Positions 21,216-31,919 of a DNA stretch of 64,000 nucleotides are shown here, one piece after another. Made by a program: the position numbers and the translations under genes. The notes under the pieces were generated by a model. That model did not search any database. It was not told where the DNA came from and saw only the letters and a list, made by a program, of their open reading frames with translations. Within the stretch, counting starts at the first letter, position 1; each line of letters opens with the position of its first letter. This stretch comes from Amyelois transitella (lineage: Eukaryota; Arthropoda; Insecta; Lepidoptera; Pyralidae), in contig NC_083523.1 of the NCBI RefSeq assembly GCF_032362555.1, forward strand, positions 7,167,501 to 7,231,500. The letters run 5' to 3'.

Positions 21216-22380
21216 ATTATCATAAAATTATTACTGATATTCTATTGGCTATAATTAAAAAGTCTCAAATTTATTTAACCTACTTAAAAATATATTTAAT
21301 GTTGAATGTGTTTTATGTTGTATGTTTTGTTTTTATGTATGATTGTGATTTTCTTTTTCAATTTAATAAATTCATAAAAATGTAGTATTAAATAATTTGT
21401 TATAAGGCTTTGAGAATGGTATCAATTTTTATTGAAAAAAAGGTCATACAAAGTACTTAGTCAAACATTTTTCATTTAATGCATTTTATCATTGCAAACT
21501 GATATTGACATATCGTTTTATTTGTCTCTGGGTTTTTTACCCAATGTATATAAATATAGGTTGTGTGTCCTAGAATAGTTGTATAGTTTGAGAAAATATA
21601 TTCGCGTTGTTAAATACAGATTATTGGTTTTATTTATACCCCTAATGTTTAATTTTTAGAAAACCGATTTTTCTTGTATACGTATTTAACAAACAAAAAA
21701 AGGAAGAGTATAATTTAATTATATAGTTTTTTCACTATTTGCTCCTATTGTCTACAGCAGGTAGACGTTAGGTGCAGGCTACCTATCGTTCAGGGTGCAA
21801 TTCTTGCAACGAGGCACGAGCCAATCAAGGGAAATGCCAATTGGGATTAAAACTTGGGATTCTTCTTTAAGGCGATGGGCTAATAATTTGAATCTCAATT
21901 TTATCATAAAACCATACAGCTGGACATGGCCTTCCAGCCTTATTGTATCTTAGTAATTCCTCTTTCACAAAAACATGCTAAATGATTTTTCAGTCTAAGC
22001 TTTATTGAAAAGACATACATTTTTGTTTAAGCCTAGGGATAAAATCCTTTTTGCAGTAGGTAGACTGATCTCAAAACTGATTGTCACTTTTCTATCAGAA
22101 AGAATCATTGTCAGAGTTGAGAAATATTAGTGTTTTTTTTTTGTAAGTACAAGTCATTATTCAGTTTCGTGTTGTGAATTAATGTTTGTATGATGTTGTG
22201 GTTCGCAAACCCGATCAGCATCAACAGCTATTACGAGTTCAAACAATATGAGGCACTAATGTTTGAGAAATAGTCACACGTAAGTGTATGATGATTGTCA
22301 TATCACTATAAGTAGGTATGTACCTGCTTTACGCCTGCCATTTCGCTCGCTGTTGAAAGTTATGATTTTTTTATGATGAT
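21216..22380. other. Gene-poor stretch before the candidate small secreted gene
   Basis: AT-rich, with a fragment of family-1 SINE near 21845-21940 ('aaacttgggattcttcttta', 'aggcgatgggctaa'). No exon was seen. Confidence 0.45.
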
Positions 22381-22383
22381 ATA

Positions 22384-22503
22384 CATAAAATCACACCCCT
22401 TACCCTGAGGGGTAATGACTATTACATACACTTGCCACGATTCCTGCTTACTTCTTTCGCTTCGTCAACATTCAATACTGTTTTCATTCAAGCTCGTCGT
22501 GTG
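22384..22503 (-). repeat. RTE LINE 3' end, degraded
   Basis: It has 'aaaatcacaccccttaccct', 'cttgccacgattcctgctta' and 'catgcaagctcg'-like sequence, the reverse of the 16233 copy. A similar, more degraded piece is at 23697-23790. Confidence 0.65.
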
Positions 22504-22763
22504 ATTAAATGTATGCAAAATTGGTAGTTAGAACTTTGATAATACCTAGTGAAATAAAATGTTATGATTGATACCAGATTAATTTTATTGAGCAATAAAG
22601 AAACTGAGCGACGACTGGCTGTTGACAGCATTTCTTATATAAATTACTTTCTTAATCACGTCTTTATCCCTTACGTGGTAGACAGGGGCAACGTTCTCTT
22701 AAGACCTTGGAAAGGCCACGTTGACAGCATTTCGCCTTTAGAAAATCAACTTTTTCCACTAGC

Positions 22764-25056
22764 ATGCTGCTGCAACTGGTGATGACGGTGATCATCGCCG
22801 TCGGGCTGGCCCCGTGCGTGATTCAGAAGGTGTGCAGCAAGACCAGTTACAGCGGCCCGCCCCCCTCCAGCGTCTGCATGCATCGCATTGATGATTGTCT
22901 TCCGTAAGTCGGTACAAAATATATAGGTATGTAGGTACATAAATTTAAACGGGACACACATTGAGTCAGCCTTAAAGTTAGTTCGAGTATTATACGAGAT
23001 AGGTACTAACTCAACGAAACTATATGTTACAATAATAATTATAATATAAATGAACATCTTAGACCCAGGCCAATCCGAAAAAGTTCGTTTCTCATCATGC
23101 CTTGGCCGGGACCCGAACCTCATTGTTTAGGCTTTCACTCTAGTTCTTCTCTTGGCGTTAGTTCCGGTTGTTACGGTGTTAAAACCTGTTTTTACACGAA
23201 GCTACTTTTACTGAACTCCGCAACCTTTGGGCTCGACCGCCACTAAAGGATGATCTTCCGCTAGGCTAGATTTTATACTTATGTTGATCTGTGTCGGTGT
23301 TGAGGGAGCCGCGTTCCCCAGGTGGTTGAGCCTGAATCATCGCTCCCGCTACAGATAATGGTTACAGCACACATTTGCAGGTTTTCTTACGGTGTTTTCC
23401 CTCGCCGTATAAAAAGCTGGCATCCATGTTGTTGGCATGTTGGCAATACACGCGATTAAAAAAAGGATTTCTGCTAATCTGACTCATCTTAGGAGAAATT
23501 AACGATTGCAACGAATATATTTTATTTTCAGAATATACAAGAGAATGCATAAGAAATCGAGTATTTGCTAACTGAGGACAAGGTTTCAAGCATTTTTTGA
23601 TTTCAAATAAGTAGTAATAAATACATAGCCAGCTTTATCTTACTCGTATCCATAGGTAAGGCCATGAAATTTTCTCTCCCATCATAACACAATTAATTTA
23701 TAAAATCATGCCTGTTTCCCGGAGGGGAGACAGCGAGGCCTCTTTTACTTGCATACCTCTTCACTTTATCTACATTAAGAACATATTTTGATAATTTATA
23801 TCATCCTCTTGGTGTTAGACATCAGAATGGATCAACTAGGTTGAATTATATTGCAGGGGAGAAACCCGGAGTCTTCATATGATCACGATTCTGATATGGA
23901 TATCTATAGGCGATGGGCGATCAATGGAAGAACAGTATTTTAATAATGACATTATAAAAAGACATGATTTGTTTTTTTAAGCGATTGTGATGATATTAGG
24001 AATAGAGACAGATTAAACCTTAGGAGTAACATAAGCTTAATATTTTTATGGAAATTCACACGAGAGTAAGCAATTGTTTAGAATAAAGTAGTTCCATCTA
24101 AACATGTTAGTCATGATTAAATCGTGCCACGTACAGACCAGCACGACTACTTTTATAAATTTAAAGACTAATTTAATAAATTTAAAGACTTAAAAACTAC
24201 AAAGTAAACAATATTAAAACAAGTACTTACTGAAGACAATGCCTGAATATTCGGTCGGTGAGTGTGTAATGTTGACGTTTCGCGTCGGCCGTGTGTTTAC
24301 AAAACAAATTGGAGTATTGTCTTACATCCCACAATTATTTCGTGCCCCTACTAAGTAATTGAAAGTTTGATTTTTCATTTTGTTGTAATCAATAGGAAAT
24401 CCGATCTTTTCATAAACTTGAAAATGAGTTTCGTTCGTTTCTTTCATCATATAATATAAGTAGATTTAGCTGTAGGTACCTTACCCAAAGGCTAAACTCC
24501 GCCAGTTCATCCATCATTATGAAACAAGTCAACTTATTCACTTAAATAATGTTGCTTTTGACCAGCGCCTTTGAAAGGCGACATTTTCTAAGCGAATAGA
24601 CTATAGGTACCTATGTACGTATTTGCCTGGGAATCAGAAGTTTATAGGGATTTCATTCACTTTGGGCTCCACCTCAGAAGAGTGAGTCTCACGCCAGGAA
24701 GAAGGTGATGATGAAAATCGGAATTCTCTAGACCGTTATCAAAGTACCTAATGATTATCAATTATTTAGGTACATACACACATGTAAACAGTCTCGAAAA
24801 AACTTTCAGCTGTTTGGCGATTGAGATTCAAATAGTGACAGGTTGCTATACATCGCCTAGAAGAAGAATCCCAAGTTAAAAAGCCTAAAGCCTATAAGCC
24901 GTACTTTAGCTAACTCCGAGGTCTTGAAGGGATTTCGCCAAGGGTCCAATATTCGTACTGACAAAAAGTTCCTCTTCACAAAATCTCGATAACACATTCA
25001 CCCTTTCAGTCCAATGGTACGGCCGTAAAGGCTACTACGCATGCGCGCCCGAATAA
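22764..25056 (+). CDS. Candidate small secreted Cys-containing protein (first exon likely; rest tentative)
   Basis: Exon 22764-22903 begins ATGCTGCTGCAACTGG and encodes a hydrophobic leader (MLLQLVMTVIIAVGLAPC) then VCSKTSYSGPPPSSVC and MHRIDDCLP. It ends in phase 2 at a strong donor, gtaagt. A good 3'-terminal exon candidate is 25010-25056 after 'ccctttcag', reading QWYGRKGYYACAPE and a stop. These two do not join in frame directly. A 26-base micro-exon at 23381-23406 (FSYGVFPR), with acceptor 'catttgcag' and donor gtataa, would restore phase and give about 70 aa with six cysteines. The micro-exon is inference with a weak donor. The family is not recognised. The gene would end 110 bp before the OBP start. 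Confidence 0.35.
22930..23116 (-). repeat. tRNA-derived SINE (family 2), degraded
   Basis: On the minus strand it has the B-box-like 'aggttcgggtcccggcc' and the body 'gttgagttagtacctatctc' and 'aaggctgactcaatgtgtgt'. The tRNA-like head is mostly lost. Confidence 0.7.
23407..25009. other. Probable intron or intergenic DNA with SINE fragments
   Basis: It holds an RTE 3' fragment (23697-23790, minus), a family-1 SINE fragment (24800-24885, minus: 'gagattcaaatagtgacagg') and the repeat phrase 'ctccacctcagaagagtgag' near 24665. No conserved exon was seen. Confidence 0.4.
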
Positions 25057-25165
25057 ATCATGGCGTGCGTCGTTGCGCGCGTGAGTGCAAGTGCAAACGG
25101 TGTCTTGGCTGTGCGTTGTTCAGCTGCTGTATCCAGTGTCGCTGCGCTTGCCACAACACCCGCTC

Positions 25166-27872
25166 ATGAAGCCCTGGATTGCTGCCTGGCTGCTCGGCCT
25201 GATCTCCTATGTCTATACGGTTAGATATTGAACTACTTCAAAGATCCTGTTTGATTTTTAACTGATACTAGTTGAGTAAGGGGAAACCTGCATATTCTGG
25301 CAACTGTCAGGCAACTTCTATGTTCAGGAAAATATAATTGTTACCATAACTTAATAAGGTCTAAGTTACCGTGTAAAGGTTGTGGTGATGAGACTGGAGT
25401 CGCTTTGTTGACTACCAAAACCAAGATCGCGGTTTACTGCCCGGCTGCTTAGTCTTATTGCCTACGTCTTACTATAATACGGTTAGATCTGTATAATAGT
25501 TTTAACATAGCAGTCAACAGTAACTTGGTAGATAAAGTTGAGCAATGGAGAAAATTTGGCTTTATAATGTTAATAATACCATTTTTTGATCCCTGAAAAA
25601 CAATGATACCTCCGGAACAATTAACAATAGATGACACCTGTTCCGTTCCAGTCAATTTTTAAGTGGTATTGTCTTCTCATCTGTTATGAGATCATTGATG
25701 ATTGATCAAAGATTAGGTATAATTGTAGAAAGGTATTGTTTTATCGTAAGGTCATTTAGACAATAGACCTTTATTTTTTTTGTTTTAAAGAATTTTCTTT
25801 ACCAACTTTCATTAAAGCATACCCAATTCTCTATTCAGTCGCCTCGCATATAGGCTTCAAAGTTAAATATTACTTTTAAAAAGTGCAAAATGGCCGTTTC
25901 TTTTTCTATGACCGCTATTGTTGCGGCCATCATAACAGCTAGTTATACTGCCTTAAGGCTTTTGTTTTAATTTGCAATTATTTGGGTAGATTATAGCTAT
26001 GAATTAAATAACTATAGCTCGAAATCGATTTGAGAAAAATATATTATTTTTATATTCACGGAAACAATTATCGAGTCATTCCCGGTTCCCTGTCCTGTTT
26101 TATGTTAGCATTGATCCGTTCTTCCCCGGTAAGAAAGAAGGTACTCAGTATTAAAGCAAGAAAAATAGATTAGAAAATCAGTTTAACGATAAGAACTTTA
26201 TGCAAAGATAAAATTCAAACCACTTGTTAAATGATTGATGTTCTATTAACTACCTCTAGGCAAATAGGTAAGTATATCTAAAAATTGTTGGTCATTAGAA
26301 TGTGTTTCTAGACGAATAGTTACGTTTATATATCATTAGCAAATCAGCATGTATGAAAAATTTAAGGTTTACTACCATTTAAACATTTTAAGTTGGAACT
26401 TTGACTATAAGGAACTAGTTACAAATCACCAAAAAAAAAACTGTTTTATAAGTGTCTAAAAACTTTTATTTTTTATTTTTCAGGCAACGCCAGGATGTAA
26501 GAATTGCATTGTAAGTACCAATTCCGTCAATATTATTAAATTTTTCCTCTCTGTTCCTCAGTATCTCACCCTAAAAGTATCTAGTTTTATTCTTTACAAT
26601 AATTGAATTATATGACGTGGATTGCTTTTCCTTCGGTAGCGTTTAACAAAAATTTTGATATCCATATTGTAATTTCCAGACGAAAAAGTAGGTTACTTGG
26701 ATAATTCCCACATTCAGCATTAAAAAAAAAGAAAATGCTCACAACATTATTATTATCAGGCTCTAGGCAAAGAAGAGAAGGCGATGTTCCGAGCGCACTC
26801 CGAGGCTTGCCTGCCTCAATCGCAGGCCGACCCGAGGGTGATCGAAGCCATGCTGAATGGCGAACTGGCTGATGACCCCGCCTTGAAGAAACACGTGTAC
26901 TGCGTCCTATTGAAGTGCAAGGTCATCAGCAAGGACGGGAAGCTGCAGAAGGCAGCGGTTTTGGGCAAGATGTCGACGAGAAATGATGGCAAGAATGCAA
27001 CCAAGGTAAGGTTGTCTTATGTTTTGTGCGACATTTAAAATGTTTTTTTTAAATGTCGCACAATTAACGCTGCATAAATATACGAAGTCGAATTGAGAAT
27101 CCTCCTCCTTTTTTGGAGTCGGTTAAAATTATTTATCATTTACAGACACCCATTTTACTAACATATAATAAGTGTTTATGCCTTACAAGTTGAGCCAACA
27201 GACATACATACATATAGTCACGTCTATATCCCTTGCGGGGTAGACAGGGCCAGCAGTCTTGAAGAGGCCACGTTAAGCTGTTTGGATTTATGATGGAATT
27301 GAGATTGTAGTAGTGACAGATTGCTAGCCCATCGCTTAAATGAATCCCTAGTTTATAAGCCTATCCCTCAGTCGCATTATACGACACCAATGGGAAAGTT
27401 TCTTTTTTCTTTTAGTGTCGGCTTCAACCACACGGCAATTTGAGCCAACAGCCTGGAAAAGACTCCAAAAGGTCATATTTAGCTGAATGACGTTAGAAGT
27501 AACTGAGATTTAGATAGTGACCGTTTTTAATGAAATTTTTTTTCAATTCACGCTGGTATAGTAGAAAAGAAAATAAAGTATTTGCGAGCTGTTTCTCGGT
27601 CAACGCAGATTATAAATTAAAATATGTTTTACGGAAAATTGTGTCGATCATAAGATCACCATATGAAACATTACGAAATCAAAGTTATATATACTTACAT
27701 AAGCAGAGATTCCCTTTACTTTCAGATATTAGAGAACTGTGCCGAGCAGACTGGCGACACCCCAGAGGACATTGCCTGGAATTTATTCCGTTGCGGGTAC
27801 GACAAGAAAGCCGTACTTTTCGATTACATGCCGCCAGAGGGCGCTGCAGACTTGGAAAATAATTCTCAGTAA
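25166..27872 (+). CDS. Odorant-binding protein, Minus-C type
   Basis: Four exons: 25166-25219, 26484-26510, 26760-27005 and 27726-27872, all in phase 0, giving 157 aa. Residues 1-18 (MKPWIAAWLLGLISYVYT) are a signal peptide. The PBP/GOBP fold is read from C44 (C1), C75 followed 12 residues later by G87 (C3), C114 (C4) and C132 (C6, in LFRCGYDKKAVLFDYMP). The C2 and C5 positions hold K71 and E123, so disulfide 2-5 is missing, which defines Minus-C OBPs. Extra cysteines are C23, C26 and C80. C23 and C26 come from a 27-nt micro-exon (ATPGCKNCI). Such proteins carry small hydrophobic ligands in sensillar lymph or other fluids. The ligand cannot be inferred. Confidence 0.92.
25425..25492 (+). pseudogene. 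Decayed echo of OBP exon 1 and its donor
   Basis: About 255 bp after exon 1, the sequence 'tgcccggctgcttagtctta' and 'ttgcctacgtcttactata' with 'atacggttagat' mirrors exon 1 ('tgcctggctgctcggcctga', 'tctcctatgtctatacggtt'). The donor-side 'acggttagat' is identical. An inserted few bases and an in-frame TAG show it is not coding. Confidence 0.65.
27024..27063. repeat. Hairpin just after OBP exon 3 donor
   Basis: Arms 'ttgtgcgacattt' (27024-27036) and 'aaatgtcgcacaa' (27051-27063) are perfect 13-base complements, 18 bases past the donor at 27006. It could sequester the downstream intron but not the donor itself. Confidence 0.75.
27203..27437 (-). repeat. Family-1 SINE in OBP intron 3
   Basis: The (cata)n tail is at 27203-27215, then 'cacgtctatatcccttgcgg', and the element ends at 'ccacacggca'. 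It is slightly shortened in the middle. Confidence 0.8.
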
Positions 27873-29059
27873 CTCCTGAAACTTTTAATTGAGAATTTTC
27901 CCTTCTGAATTGTTAAATTTTTGTTACACTTAAATCTTCTTTATCTCCGTTATGTTACAGCTTGATTTCATACTTCGTAAATAATAATGACATGTACTTT
28001 ATAACCTGCTGTTTTACTTATGAAAATTTAATTAATTTCCTCAGTTTCGTTTGTAAAAGAAAGCACATTATAGGTAGGTACTTTAGTAAATGGTCTACGT
28101 ACCTAACATTTCATTCGGGCTCGCGTCGTGCCCATCCAGGTCAAAAATATTTTTTAATCTAAGCACAATGAGTACCTGGTACTAACTTTTGTACTTCGAA
28201 AAGCAGCTCATATCAAATTAATTAACTAAGTAATCACTGTCCAAGAAAAGTAAGTTTTTAAAGACGTTACGTCTTTAAAAATACATTGGTACAATATTCA
28301 AAGGAGACTTTAACAGTTTTCTATTGTTTTTTGAAGGCTTATTTACAGTATAACTTTTAAGTTATTAGGGTCGGCAATACTGGTTTCAATACAGAATGAT
28401 AGTCAATATTAGTATGCAGAGGTCATGGAAAGGGGAGAGATGTAGTCTCTGCCTACCCCTCCGGGAAAAGGGCGTAGTAAGTACGTATGTAAGTAAGTAT
28501 ATTTTATTCTCAATACTTCATCCAGGAATATCAAGCATGATATCATCGGATAATGACACTAGAGTGGTATGACGAATTATAATAACAGTTCACTCCTGCC
28601 ACTGTTTTTTATCTGAATCACATAAATAGAAGAGTGATCCATCAATTTTTTTTGTTTATCCGACGGTAAGTGTAGGTAGTAATGCAGTTTATTCAACCTA
28701 TGTGCAAATTTTTAAACTTACAAATCGCATTATTGTCGAACTACTTAAGAATATAAAAATTAGTTATATGAGAAATTTTGCTCACAGGCTTAGTGAGTGC
28801 CTAGGCATAGGTTTTATACTTTTATAAATTTTATTCGAATCTGAAAGACCTTTTTGATAAGCAAGATAACATAAAAACAAGTGTTACAAACTCCATATTT
28901 AAGCGCTGTAAACTATTTCTGTTTAACATAAAGTGACACTCAAAGGTGGTCGCACAAGATAGTTGCACTGCGTAAAGTGTAAATTATAATTCGAACCAGC
29001 TTTATGATCTCATTGAATCTGTGGGCGGTGACCCACAACAACACTACACTAGGTTTACC

Positions 29060-29345
29060 CGCAAGCTGGCAGTATGAGCGCGCGTCTTTGCGTTTACACT
29101 TGACGTTTTTGCGTCGCCATCTTTTTTTTGTTTGCGCGCCAAATTGGATAATTTTTAATGCGTTCTAGTGATTGTTTTGAACTAATTATGCTTAGAATAG
29201 TTAGTAATTAGGTTGAATAGTTTTAATTTGTTGTGATTAAGTGAACTGAAAGCTATCATTATTATCTAATTTGTATTTTGAAGTGCAATTGTGTCTTAAT
29301 GTGTGGAGTTGGAAGCTGGATTTGCAACAACTTCGCTAATCGTAA
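29060..29345 (+). promoter_or_regulatory. Possible CpG-rich promoter with leader exon
   Basis: The patch around 29070-29140 is rich in CGs and 'gcgtc' repeats in an otherwise AT-rich area. Downstream, 'acttcgctaatc|gtaaga' near 29330-29345 could be a splice donor. It might be a distal first exon of the AT-hook gene. Support is only compositional. Confidence 0.25.
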
Positions 29346-29684
29346 GATTTTTTAAAATTAAATATGCTCAACGGCCCGAGAGCTTTTAATTTGTGCCATT
29401 GGTGCTTTAGACATAAATACAAAATAATGAATACACAAAATATCTTATAAAATTAATGAAATTAATAATTTTATTGATGAATATAATATAATATAGGTAC
29501 TTCCAGATTCAGGATACCATTGAAGTAACTGAAATTTGCGTGAAAACTAAATATTCGCCTGAAAATCCGATTTGTATCAAAAAATTAATCATGGCACAGT
29601 AAAAAATAAAATGACAATACGAGTACGTGACGTAGGTCTGAAAGATACGAAATTCTTTACTTATTAAGTAATTCTTCAAGAAAC

Positions 29685-29750
29685 TGCGCGGTTTCTCAAG
29701 TCTTCCTTTTACAGTGGTTAATCAAGGAAGACTTGAGATAATACCGCGCA
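29685..29750. repeat. Imperfect stem-loop
   Basis: Left arm 'tgcgcggtttctcaagtctt' pairs with right arm 'aagacttgagataataccgc' plus 'gca', with a small bulge, and the loop is about 15 bases. It may be a small MITE remnant. Confidence 0.65.
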
Positions 29751-30887
29751 TGAAACAACCCATAATCGACCAGAAGAAGACTTATAAATACTTATTTGTC
29801 CGTGACCAAACTCCAGGGCCCAATAGTTTGTGGGGCTTTTCATGAACTTTTCCAAGGCATCGTCTTTTACTCTCATTCTCTCTCTCTCTGTTTCCATTCA
29901 GGTTCTTATAAAAAGTCCTTATAAGATTTATCAAAGTTCGTGAATATTCCAACGTGTCTACCGCGCCACAGAGCTGTTTTGCCAGAATCTTTTGACGAAG
30001 TTCTGCTGCCAGTCTCTTGACAAATTCATACTATTGGGAATACCCTACGCTTCGAACTAAGCAGCATCTTACTTCTATAACTTAAATATTCTTTACAGCA
30101 GGAAACTTGATCAATATCAGGAGAAAGATATTTTTAGTCTACACTTGTATCGTATACAATTGAAAATGGTTTCACACACATTTACGCAACTTATTCTGAA
30201 AGTAAATACAAATATTTGTACACATTTATGACTCATGCATATCTCATAATCCGACGACATCGCGCCTACCACATCCCAATCAGGGAGTATACAAATAATC
30301 AAAATGCCTTCCCAAAAAGTATAATACCTTAAACTAAAACATCTTATATTGTATTCAGATTACTTATAAGCTGTAACAGCAGTCATATCTCCATCATAAA
30401 TCGATTAAAATACCAAATTTGTGCGCAAACTCGATTGTGAGGATCGATAAACCAGGAACCAATAAATAACATACATTTTAGTATACGTATACCCGAATTG
30501 GGTCTTTCGGCCTCGTCATTATTTCCTTAAAGTTAACCAATAAGCCTATACTTATTGGGCATTCTCCTCAGATAGCATTGTATCTGCCAGTTATGGTTTA
30601 TGCTCGTCCGCCATGATGTGACCATCTTCGGAGGTCGATTACTCATTAGTGTTTTGGCGCGAAATCAAAAGTGCACTCACTGACCTGCGCAAAGTGAAAA
30701 ATCAGGTAGCAATTAATTCGGAGCGAATGAACTCATTAAATTAATGACAACTTTCAACCTTACCTGTATGTATCATACATATGCAGATTTCTTTGTGACG
30801 AACAAACCTAACATCTATCAGAATTATCAAACAACCGCTGTCCCGCTTCTCGCGCGATAAAATTGGCTAAAGGGGGCTAGTCTCAAA

Positions 30888-31062
30888 AGTTTATATAAAC
30901 TCTCTCTAGTTTAAAATTCTACGATTTGAAAAGTTTCGATTCGACTAGCCATTGTCTGTCAGATTACAAAGAATTAAATTGTTAACAGATAATTCTTTCT
31001 ATGTCTGTAAGACGATTCGTTTCCTTTACCGTGTGTTGAGGCTTTACAATACAATCTGTTAG
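30888..31062 (+). promoter_or_regulatory. TATA promoter and non-coding first exon
   Basis: A strong TATA box (gtttatataaactc, core at 30892-30898) lies about 30 bases before a plausible start near 30922-30930. The stretch then runs to 'atctgttag|gtaagtgt', a near-consensus donor after 31062. The exon has only a 12-codon ORF from 31001 (MSVRRFVSFTVC), so it is a leader. If spliced to 45395, translation would start at ATG 45399 in the AT-hook frame, giving a protein 11 residues shorter. This makes it a good candidate for an alternative promoter of that gene; no transcript evidence is available. Confidence 0.45.
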
Positions 31063-31878
31063 GTAAGTGTGTAGGATTGTTATGTTCACATTCCTATGTT
31101 TATACTTTCTACTAGGAAATCTTTCAAATATTCTTTCAATATAGGTAATACTCTCAAGTGTTTTCCTTTAATAAAAAAGGAAAGATATTGAACTATCTTT
31201 TTGCTTCACTCTTGTGGCAACATTCCAAATCTTTGAAATGAATAATCATACGTGATTATTGCTACTCTTAAGCTATAGTTTATTCAGCATTATTTTTCAC
31301 CTTTTCTTTTTATTATAACAGATCTTACATAATAATGTAACTATCCAAAGTCAGATCAAAACTGACACATTCGAATACGTTGATGTCTTTATCTATCTAT
31401 AAGTATCCTAGGTAGGTCCCCCGCGTAATAAGTATCCTAGGTATGTCCTTTTTAGTACAATATGTATGCAAAATTTGATGAAAATCGACTCAATGATTTA
31501 ACTGTGAACTTTTAACATCAACTTTTAAAACGAACGTTGCAATGAAACGTAAAGCTGTTACGTATATTACCTTAATTATTATAAAGGTTATACTTGCATG
31601 TGTAGCCTAGTGTACCTACACAGATATAAATCTCGTTAGATTTAGACAGTAGACCGTAGCCCGTATTCTCCAAATCAGTCGATCGCTTTCCTTCGGATCG
31701 TCCGATAAACTCGCCGGGACCGCCGGCAAACATTGACTACATAATGCAACTTGATCTAATCGTCTATTTTGCTTTGAGATATACTTACCTATCTAATATA
31801 TTATTATTTTTGTTGACAATAATCTGTTTATAAATTTTACATTATTTGAATGTGAACTCTTTTCGAATTTTTTGTACA

Positions 31879-31919
31879 GGTTATGTCTACCCCGTAAGGA
31901 ATACGGGGTAGACATAACC
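31879..31919. repeat. Perfect 18-base palindrome made of the SINE 3' motif
   Basis: 'ggttatgtctaccccgta' at 31879-31896 is followed after five bases by its exact reverse complement at 31902-31919. The motif is the family-1/RTE 3' block (tctaccccgtaagg). It may be two SINE ends inserted head to head. Confidence 0.85.

Larger units (their letters stand above)
27873..30880. other. Intergenic region between OBP and the AT-hook locus
   Basis: No coding exon was seen in 3 kb. It contains an RTE 3' fragment (28405-28500, plus), a short palindrome 'tttaaagacgttacgtcttt' near 28258 and an imperfect stem at 29685-29750. A CpG-richer patch at 29060-29150 ('gagcgcgcgtctttgcgttt', 'ttgacgtttttgcgtcgcca') may be a promoter. 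SINE density drops sharply from here to about 46 kb. Confidence 0.5.

Noticed and set aside
22746-23123. 125-codon minus-strand ORF
   Set aside because: Antisense of the 22764 exon and of a tRNA-derived SINE; composition follows those features.
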